Assembly (NCBI GenBank): GCA_013289265.1
Contig: JABDAH010000012.1
Location: 1 to 40,363, forward strand
Direction of reading: 5' to 3'
DNA from: Alphaproteobacteria bacterium
GTDB lineage: Bacteria; Pseudomonadota; Alphaproteobacteria; UBA9219
Length of the DNA: 40,363 bases
The translations under genes and the position numbers were made by a program. Below are positions 26,101 through 32,385 of this stretch, piece by piece; positions within the stretch are counted from its first letter, which is position 1; every line of letters begins with the position of its first letter. The notes under the pieces are model-generated. The model was not told where the DNA came from. It made no database searches and saw only the letters and a list, made by a program, of their open reading frames with translations.

Positions 26101-26636
26101 GCATTGTAACCGGGCGGATATAAATCGACGATGCCACCCCGCACGGCAAATTCGCCGGCTTCCCGCACTGTGCTTGCCGACATATAACCGTTGGCTGCCA
26201 AAAAGTTACGAATTTTCTCGACGCTTAATTCGTCACCTACAGAAGCCGTCAGGCTCGCCTGCTGCAATACATCCGGTGGCAGTGTTTTCTGTACGATGGC
26301 ATTTACAGTAGTGAGAATAATGCAGGGTTGTTTGAAGGGCCGCGACAGGCGGCTGAGTGTCGAAATACGTTCAGCGATAATATCGGTGTGCGGAGAAATG
26401 CGGTCATAAGGCAAACAATCCCATGCCGGGAATGACAGCACCTCGCAATTCGGTGCGAAGAACGCCAGCGTATCCGCAATGACCGCGGCACGCACATCAT
26501 CAAGCGCGACATGAATAACAGGCTTCCCCTGCGCACGAACTGCCAATTCCGCCAGTACGCGCGCGTCGTGTCCCGTCGGTGCTCCGGCGATTGTGACGCG
26601 GGATTTTTCTGATGGATTAAATGAAGACGCGAACAT
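23145..26636 (-). CDS. mfd: Transcription-repair coupling factor
   Basis: Mfd (1163 aa) removes RNA polymerase stalled at DNA lesions and recruits UvrA. Visible parts are the N-terminal UvrB-like region, the RNA-polymerase-interacting domain ([20 protein letters not shown]), the translocase with Walker A [9 protein letters not shown] (Lys near 651), DEEQ near 746, LTATPIPRT, and the TRG/R motif region [26 protein letters not shown], followed by the C-terminal domain that folds back on the UvrB-like region. Full length is normal. It is downstream of sdhE on the same strand. Confidence 0.97.
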   Translation of the reverse strand: [1163 protein letters not shown]

Positions 26637-26671
26637 TTAAGGATTCCACCAAGCAGTTATAAGCGGTACAG

Positions 26672-26778
26672 TTCCCTCCCCCTTGCGGGGAGGGTTAGGG
26701 AGGGGGGAGCTCCGCAAACCTAGCACTTGGATTAATGGATGGCCCCCACCCCTAACCCCTCCCGCGAGGGGAGGGGAA
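26672..26778. repeat. Family B palindromic repeat between sdhE and mfd
   Basis: The element runs from TTCCCTCCCCC to GGGGAGGGGAA and holds two hairpins, one in each half, built from CCCTCCCC/GGGGAGGG arms. The middle third is not symmetric. It lies in the 186-bp gap between same-strand sdhE and mfd. Arms and layout match the copy inside recG, about 2 kb away. Confidence 0.85.
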
Positions 26779-26822
26779 TTAGTGCGCTCTTGCTGCAGTA
26801 TTGCTCTGTTCAACAACATAAT

Positions 26823-27092
26823 TTACACAACCTGTTGCTTCGCATAGCGGTGAGCGCATAATTTGCGCATGACTTCGCTGCCATGCTCGGCTGGCACAGA
26901 TTCGATGCCGGTAATCCAGTTGTACAGGTCCGGATCGCTTTGCTCCAAAATCGCTTCGTACTGAGTGACTTCAGCTTCCGAAAACACATAGATATACGCA
27001 TCGGCGAAGGAGCCGAGCAACAAATCCATTTCCCTTGTCCCCCGGTGCCAGCTGCGAAAACGCAGCCGATCCCGGCGTTTATCTTCACTCAC
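26823..27092 (-). CDS. sdhE: FAD assembly factor SdhE (succinate dehydrogenase assembly factor 2)
   Basis: SdhE (89 aa) promotes covalent attachment of FAD to the flavoprotein subunit of succinate dehydrogenase. The hallmark RSWHRGTREMDLLLGSFAD, including the R-G-x-x-E motif, is present, as is the helix Y-x-x-I-L-E-Q-S-D-P-D-L-Y-N-W. Position between recG and mfd is the common alphaproteobacterial arrangement. It lies back-to-back with recG (67-bp gap). It connects functionally to sdhB 11.5 kb away. Confidence 0.95.
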   Translation of the reverse strand: MSEDKRRDRLRFRSWHRGTREMDLLLGSFADAYIYVFSEAEVTQYEAILEQSDPDLYNWITGIESVPAEHGSEVMRKLCAHRYAKQQVV

Positions 27093-27158
27093 AATTAGTT
27101 CTCCGCAAATACAGGGCTATTCTCTATAATAAACGCGCCCGTAACACCAGATATTGCT

Positions 27159-29372
27159 ATGCGCCCCAGCCTGCTCTTTCCTCTTTTTGTTCCTATAACC
27201 AGCTTGCGCGGGATTGGGCCGCGCTTGGCCCCTCTTTATAAGAAGCTTTGTGGCGAACATGTGGTTAATTTGCTGTGGCATTTGCCCACAGGTGTAATAG
27301 ACCGCAGCTATACACCCGACCTGAAATATGCCGACCGCGACCGGGTTGCTACCCTTACGCTGACGATTATGGAACATGCGCCGCCGAAGCGGCCCAAACT
27401 CCCCTACCGCATTACCGGTGTGGTGGGTGATGAGCAGGTTATCATCAGTTATTTTAATGCCAAGGGCGATTATCTCAGCAAGCTCTATCCCACCAACGAG
27501 CAAGTGGTCGTGAGCGGCTCGCTGGAACGCTATCACGGCAACTGGAGCATGAACCATCCGGATTATGTCGTGACGCCGGATCGCATCAATGAAATTCCGA
27601 AGTTTGAACCAGTCTACCCATTGACCGAAGGTCTCACCAGTAAGATGCTGCGTAAGACGGTAGAGCAAGCCCTCAGTAAAGTGCCGGAGCTGCCCGAATG
27701 GAATGATCCCGCATTATTAAAACGCGAGGGTTGGTCAGGCTGGAAACAGGCGCTGCTAACCCTTCATACCCCATCTGCCGCTCTGAGCGATGAAGGTAAT
27801 GGCAAATTGCCAGCACGTCGGCGCTTAGCTTACGATGAGTTACTGGCCGATCAACTGGCACTGGCTGTTATTCGCCGTCATCACCGTCAGGGCGGCGGTC
27901 GCGCTTTGCCCGGTACACGTAATTTGCAAGATAAACTTATATCCTCCCTGCCCTTTAAGCTAACGACAGGACAGATGCAGGCGATATCGGAAATCAGCGC
28001 AGATATGGCGGCGCCTAAACGCATGCTGCGATTGCTGCAGGGTGATGTTGGTTCCGGCAAAACAATCGTCGCACTTATGGCAATGTTGCAGGCAGTCGAG
28101 TCCGGAACGCAAGCCACCTTGATGGCCCCTACAGAAATTTTGGCCAAGCAACATCACGCCAAACTGAACGAATTTCTAAAGCCTTTAGGCGGCGAGATTG
28201 CTCTTCTGGTTGGCCGTGGCCGCGGTGGTAACAGACAGACAACTATCGACGGGCTCGCCGACGGCAGCATTAAGATGGTCGTTGGCACGCACGCCTTATT
28301 TCAAGAGGATGTGAAGTTCAAAGATCTGGGCCTCGCCGTCGTCGATGAACAGCATCGGTTCGGCGTCAATCAACGCCTGCAGCTTTCCGACAAGGGCAAA
28401 GGCGTTGATATTCTGGTGATGACTGCAACGCCAATACCACGCACGCTGACACTTACCGCTTACGGCGATATGGATGTATCGCGCCTGGCGGATAAACCCG
28501 CGGGACGATTGCCGATTGATACGCGCCTGATAGATATGGGGCGACTGGACGAAGTGATCGAAGGCGTGAAGCGTCAGATCGGCAAAGGTGCGCAGGCCTA
28601 CTGGGTCTGTCCTTTGGTGGAGGAATTGGAAACCAGCGATCTCGCCGCCGTGACGGAACGCGCGACTTTGTTGGCGAAACAAATAGATTCCCTCCCCCTC
28701 GCGGGGAGGGTTAGGGAGGGGGGAGTAAATTCAAGGGATGTATTTCAAAATTCTGAAACACCGTACCAAGCTTCACCCCCCCTCCCCCGACCCCTCCCGC
28801 AAGGGGAGGGGAGAAGTTTAGTCGGCCTCGTCCATGGCCGCATGGCAACAGATGCCAAGGATCAGGTTATGGCGGCCTTTGCGGCTGGCGAGATCAAAGT
28901 TCTGGTAGCCACCACAGTCATAGAAGTTGGTGTTGATGTGCCGCAGGCGACCTTAATGGTTATTGAACATGCCGAACGTTTTGGCCTGGCGCAATTACAC
29001 CAGTTACGTGGCCGCGTCGGACGCAACGCTGAACAATCTAACTGCCTACTGATGTATCAATCGCCACTCGGCCAAATGGCCAAGGCACGCCTTCAGATGA
29101 TGCGCGAAACAAATGATGGCTTTCGTCTTGCCGAAGAAGATTTGCGCTTGCGTGGCTCCGGTGAGTTACTCGGCACCAAACAAAGCGGGTTGCCGGAATT
29201 CAAACTGGCCGACTTAAACCTGCATCAGGATCTGCTGCATATCGCCCATGACGACGCTAAGCTTATCCTCACCCGCGACCCGAAACTGGATAGCGAGCGC
29301 GGCCAAGCCCTGAGAACCTTGCTGTATCTATTTGAGAAGGATGCAGCGGTGCCATTATTCAGATCGGGTTAA
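27159..29372 (+). CDS. recG: ATP-dependent DNA helicase RecG, with an in-frame palindrome-derived insert
   Basis: RecG (737 aa) remodels stalled replication forks and R-loops. The N-terminal wedge domain (residues about 1-200) precedes helicase domain 1 with GDVGSGKT (K301), [11 protein letters not shown], DEQH at 396-399 and TATPIPRT, then helicase domain 2 with [21 protein letters not shown] and QLRGRVGR, ending in the TRG-like motif [24 protein letters not shown]. Residues about 511-553 (starting [12 protein letters not shown] and ending PLPQGEGRS) do not belong to the family; they are the translation of a family B repeat. Without them the length is the usual about 693. The frame is intact, so activity is likely kept. 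Confidence 0.96.
   Translation: [737 protein letters not shown]
28688..28815. repeat. Family B palindromic repeat inserted in frame within recG
   Basis: The 128-bp element begins TTCCCTCCCC (28688-28697) and ends GGGGAGGGGAGAA (28803-28815). Hairpins CCCTCCCC/GGGGAGGG (28690-28710) and CCCTCCC/GGGAGGG in the right half mark the two ends, and a non-symmetric middle of about 70 bp separates them. It is open in the recG frame and encodes a Pro/Gly/Arg-rich stretch. Confidence 0.9.
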
Positions 29373-29374
29373 CT

Positions 29375-29388
29375 CTCCCTCAAGGGAG
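29375..29388. repeat. Small palindrome between recG and trcR, family B core
   Basis: CTCCCT (29375-29380) and AGGGAG (29383-29388) flank CA, two bases after the recG stop and 7 bp before the end of trcR. It may be a trimmed family B copy; there is no T-run, so a terminator role is uncertain. Confidence 0.5.
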
Positions 29389-29395
29389 GAGAACC

Positions 29396-30082
29396 TTACC
29401 CCATGTTCCGGAACATAGTATCCGGATCGATATCAGGCTGATCTTGCGAGCCTAAATCTTCCGAAGGATCGCGCGGTTTAAACAAGGGCTCATCAGTCGG
29501 AGCTTCCAGATGCGGCTGTTCTTCAGGAACGATGCCAGCCTTCTTGTTCTCACGCGCAACACGGCGTTGCGCACGTTTCAGTGCTGCGTCCAGATCGGCC
29601 TGCTTGCAAAGACCGGACAGAACCGGATTGCTCGGCTTAATGTTGCTGGAATTCCAATGCGTGCGGTCACGAACCTTGGCAATGGTATCTTTCGTGGTAC
29701 CGAGGAGACTCGCAATCTGCGCATCCATAAGTTCCGGATACATTTTGACGAGGTAGGCGATTGCGTCCGGCTTGTCGGCACGTTTGGAAACCGGCGTATA
29801 GCGCGGACCCTTGCTGCGTGTGACAGGTTGCGGCAAATCACTCTTGATCATTTTCAGGCGAGCGCGCGGATCTTCTTCGCAACGTTTGATTTCTTCTGGC
29901 GTTAGCTGGCCGCTGAGGATCGGGTCCATGCCGTTGATGCCGATAGCCACTTCACCGTCGGCAATTGCCTGAATTTCCAGCTTGTGCAAGCCAACGAATT
30001 CCGCGATCTGGTCAAAGCTCAGCGTGGTTTTATCAACCAGCCATACAGCGGTTGCTTTCGGCATCAAAGGTATAGCGGCCAT
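29396..30082 (-). CDS. trcR: Cell-cycle transcriptional regulator TrcR (DUF1013)
   Basis: This 228-residue protein matches the alphaproteobacterial DUF1013 family, named TrcR from Caulobacter-type cell-cycle work. Typical features are the start PLMPKATAVWLVDNT-like (here LVDKTTLSFDQIA), the first HTH-like segment IAEFVGLHKLEIQAIADGEVA, and a second, DAQIASLLGTTKDTIAKVRDRTHWNS. The C-terminal tail is charged and acidic. I use the ATG at 30082, placed 6 nt after GAGGAG; an ATG at 30088 touches that site. The gene has no operon partner. Direct DNA binding is inferred from the family. Confidence 0.92.
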   Translation of the reverse strand: MAAIPLMPKATAVWLVDKTTLSFDQIAEFVGLHKLEIQAIADGEVAIGINGMDPILSGQLTPEEIKRCEEDPRARLKMIKSDLPQPVTRSKGPRYTPVSKRADKPDAIAYLVKMYPELMDAQIASLLGTTKDTIAKVRDRTHWNSSNIKPSNPVLSGLCKQADLDAALKRAQRRVARENKKAGIVPEEQPHLEAPTDEPLFKPRDPSEDLGSQDQPDIDPDTMFRNMG

Positions 30083-30195
30083 AGTCATCTCCTCAATCAA
30101 TTGCCACAATAGGCAAAACTCTCTTGTCGCCGGACGCGCTAGGCCTCCGGACGATCCACAGACAAGATTTTCAGGGGATCGGTTAAAGCACTACC

Positions 30196-31179
30196 CTAAG
30201 TAGCAACTTCGAGGATGATCTTACCAATATGTGCGCTGGATTCCATCACTTTATGTGCCTCCGACGCATTTTTTATGGGGACAACTTGATAAATCAATGA
30301 CTTAAAGCGTTTTTCTTCCACCAAAGGCCAGATATTTTGCTCCACCTCCCGCACTAAACGGGCTTTTTCTTCGCCCGGACGGGCCCGTAATGTAGAGCCT
30401 GTAAGAGTCAAACGCTTTTGCATTATCTGCCGCATATCGACGGTGACACTGCTACCCTTCTGGGTTGCGATGCTGACATGCCGTCCAAACGGCGCAAGAA
30501 CGGACAGGTTACGCGTTACATAATCACCGCCGATCATATCCAGCACAACATCGACACCGCGTTTGTTTGTCGCCGTCATAATCGCGCTGACGAAATCTTC
30601 ATCGTGGTAATTAATGGCCAGATCGGCACCCAGACTTTGGCAGGCAAAACATTTTTCATCATTGCCTGCCGTCACAAAAATTTTTGCGCCAAAAATCTTG
30701 GCAAGCTGAATGGCGGTGATGCCAATGCCGCTACTGCCGCCATGCACAAGAATTGTTTCATCTTTTCTCAAGCCCGCCGTTTCAAATACATTCGCCCAGA
30801 CCGTGACTATCGTTTCCATCAAAGACGCGGCTTCAATCATAGATATGTTTTGCGGCAAAGGCAGGCACTGCCCTTCGGGGGCGGCGACATATTCGGCATA
30901 ACCACCACCAGACAATAGCGCACAAACTTTGTCTCCCACTTTCCAGCGCTGCACATCGGGTGCTGTAGCCACAACTTCGCCAGATACTTCCATACCCATA
31001 ATATGGCTGGCGCCTTCTGGCGGTGGATACTTTCCCTGGCGTTGTAATATGTCAGCGCGGTTTACACCGGCAGCTGCAACCTTGATCAGCACCTCGCCCA
31101 CACCCATGATCGGCATAGGGCTCTCTACCCATGCCAGAACTTCCGGCCCGCCGTAACCGCGGCATAAGATTGCGTACAT
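30196..31179 (-). CDS. NAD(P)H:quinone oxidoreductase, PIG3-like (zinc-free MDR family)
   Basis: The 327-residue enzyme is a medium-chain dehydrogenase/reductase without catalytic zinc. The N-terminal fold shows AAGVNRADILQRQGKYPPPEGAS, as in the human PIG3 / bacterial quinone reductase group, and the Rossmann part has VHGGSSGIGITAIQLAK. It would reduce quinones with NADPH and may guard against oxidative stress. It stands alone; an inverted repeat separates it from the divergent DUF1192 gene. Confidence 0.93.
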   Translation of the reverse strand: MYAILCRGYGGPEVLAWVESPMPIMGVGEVLIKVAAAGVNRADILQRQGKYPPPEGASHIMGMEVSGEVVATAPDVQRWKVGDKVCALLSGGGYAEYVAAPEGQCLPLPQNISMIEAASLMETIVTVWANVFETAGLRKDETILVHGGSSGIGITAIQLAKIFGAKIFVTAGNDEKCFACQSLGADLAINYHDEDFVSAIMTATNKRGVDVVLDMIGGDYVTRNLSVLAPFGRHVSIATQKGSSVTVDMRQIMQKRLTLTGSTLRARPGEEKARLVREVEQNIWPLVEEKRFKSLIYQVVPIKNASEAHKVMESSAHIGKIILEVAT

Positions 31180-31188
31180 TATAAAACA

Positions 31189-31273
31189 AGTGGTCAGAGA
31201 TTAGTGGTCAGAGATTGATTATCAGATAAATCTTTGCGATGCTAGATTCTCTGACCACTGGCCACTGATCTCT
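31189..31273. repeat. Inverted repeat of GTGGTCAGAGA words between divergent genes
   Basis: AGTGGTCAGAGA occurs twice in direct order (31189-31200 and 31203-31214). The right side carries TCTCTGACCACT (about 31248-31259), the perfect complement of the second copy, followed by a degenerate second arm GGCCACTGATCTCT. The right end abuts the ATG of the DUF1192 gene, as the repeat at 17173-17266 does for the GT2 gene. Confidence 0.85.
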
Positions 31274-31274
31274 A

Positions 31275-31466
31275 ATGAACCCGGACGAATTAGAACCTAC
31301 CCGCCCTGCCCTGAAACCACTCGACCTGCAGCAAATGTCAGTGGCTGAACTGCAGGAATATATTCTGGCGCTGGAAACGGAAATCAACCGCGCCGACGCC
31401 ATGATCGTCAAAAAAAACGCACACAAGAGCGGCGTCGAGGCATTGTTTGGTGGCACTAAATCTTAA
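31275..31466 (+). CDS. DUF1192 family protein
   Basis: The 63-residue protein matches the small alphaproteobacterial DUF1192 family: a Pro-rich start, then a coiled-coil-like core MSVAELQEYILALETEINRADAMIVKKNAHKSG with the family's L-x-x-R/Y-I-x-x-L-E-x-E-I-x-R-A pattern. Function unknown. No clear Shine-Dalgarno lies before the ATG because an inverted repeat fills that place. Its stop codon TAA (31464-31466) is also the first three bases of the downstream palindromic element. Confidence 0.82.
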   Translation: MNPDELEPTRPALKPLDLQQMSVAELQEYILALETEINRADAMIVKKNAHKSGVEALFGGTKS

Positions 31467-31655
31467 CGTCATTCCGGAAAAATCGCTTTTTACTGCACTA
31501 GCAGCAAAATGCGATTTTATCCGGAACCCAGTGATTGGTGACGCTAGCTCTCAAGAACTTCTTGATCCCTTACTGACAGCCTGACTAGGTTCCGGATAAA
31601 CTTTCTTTCGCCTTGCTAAAGCAAGTCGAAAAGAAAGCTTTCCGGAATGACGTTA
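31464..31655. repeat. 192-bp MITE-like element with perfect 15-bp terminal inverted repeats
   Basis: TAACGTCATTCCGGA (31464-31478) and TCCGGAATGACGTTA (31641-31655) are exact inverted complements. Inside are further hairpins, such as AAATCGC (about 31484) with GCGATTT (about 31509), and a stem of CTTTCTTTCG against CGAAAAGAAAG near the right end. The core shares CGTCAT...ATGACG ends with family A. No protein is encoded. The terminal TAA of each end is the stop codon of the flanking convergent gene. Confidence 0.88.
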
Positions 31656-31862
31656 TTTTATATTCTTCAAATCCTGCAACACATACAGCCGCAGCGCACT
31701 CGACAGATTACCGCCACGCCCAGAATCGACTTTGGCAACCAGCTGATTGAGCGAGAGCTTCTCCGCTTTCGCGATACGCTTAAGCTCAGTCCAAAACTCA
31801 GCCTCAAGCGTAATGCTGGTATTATGCCGCGCGATGCGGATGGAGTGTTTTCTAAGCGCCAT
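31653..31862 (-). CDS. Ribbon-helix-helix protein (RHH_4 type)
   Basis: The 69-residue protein is a small Arc/MetJ-like regulator or adaptor: an N-terminal basic strand (RKHSIRIARHNTSITLE), then two helices (EFWTELKRIAKAEKLSLNQLVAKVD), then RGGNLSSALRLYVLQDL. The family is typical of alphaproteobacteria, often near fumC. The gene overlaps the end of the SET-domain gene by 11 bp and closes the fumC operon. The DNA target is unknown. The TAA stop is supplied by the terminal repeat of the element beside it. Confidence 0.9.
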   Translation of the reverse strand: MALRKHSIRIARHNTSITLEAEFWTELKRIAKAEKLSLNQLVAKVDSGRGGNLSSALRLYVLQDLKNIK

Positions 31863-32385
31863 AACTGATTTTTGATTTCAAATAGGGCGAATAATAACAC
31901 CCATATTTTTTCTGTATATCTTCTCGCTGCCAATCGTTGGATGCAATCGTTTTTCGGCAACCAACGCGGCCACAACGACAGGTAAACCCCTTGTATGCCG
32001 TTTCACAAAAAGCATAATCAAAAACACATTCCACGGTGACTTCGATATCTTTGATCGCCACCAAGGTTATGGAGTTAATAAAACCCACATTAGGTTCACA
32101 GGAATGATTAAAGACACCAAACTCTTCCAATTCATTCCGGGTTGCAGGGACGATAAAGAATCCGACATCAGCCTGTATGCCGACCTGCCCCATTATTTTA
32201 CGGTAGTCCTCAATTTCAGATGTTGGAACAATCAAGCCGCCTAAAACCCCCACAACCTCGCCTTTCAAAATTCGATCTTTGGCGAATACACCCATCCCTT
32301 CAATTGCGGAAGCTCCAGCTTTGGCTTTTGGATTGAGCCATCTATGATGCCAACGCTCTAAAATAGTGGAACTCATGTGATTCAT
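31852..32385 (-). CDS. SET-domain protein (putative protein-lysine methyltransferase)
   Basis: The 177-residue protein has the elements of a SET domain: G-M-G-V-F-A-K near residue 30, the substrate/SAM knot N-H-S-C-E-P-N-V near 92-99 and a post-SET C-R-C-G-R-V-G-C that could bind zinc. Such enzymes methylate lysines with SAM; bacterial targets are little known. The ATG at 32385 overlaps the fumC stop (TAATG), suggesting translational coupling; another ATG lies at 32376. It is AT-richer than fumC. The conserved SET tyrosine may lie in the VFDYAF segment, but this cannot be proven by eye. Confidence 0.8.
   Translation of the reverse strand: MNHMSSTILERWHHRWLNPKAKAGASAIEGMGVFAKDRILKGEVVGVLGGLIVPTSEIEDYRKIMGQVGIQADVGFFIVPATRNELEEFGVFNHSCEPNVGFINSITLVAIKDIEVTVECVFDYAFCETAYKGFTCRCGRVGCRKTIASNDWQREDIQKKYGCYYSPYLKSKISYGA

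Noticed and set aside
26637-26819. 60-codon minus-strand frame between sdhE and mfd
   Set aside because: It is the translation of a family B repeat with no ribosome-binding site or family resemblance.
28688-28815. recG considered as a disrupted pseudogene
   Set aside because: The frame is intact through the repeat and all helicase motifs before and after it are present.
31189-31273. Repeated GTGGTCAGAGA words considered as a CRISPR-like array
   Set aside because: Only two direct copies with almost no spacer and inverted copies on the other side; no cas gene is present.
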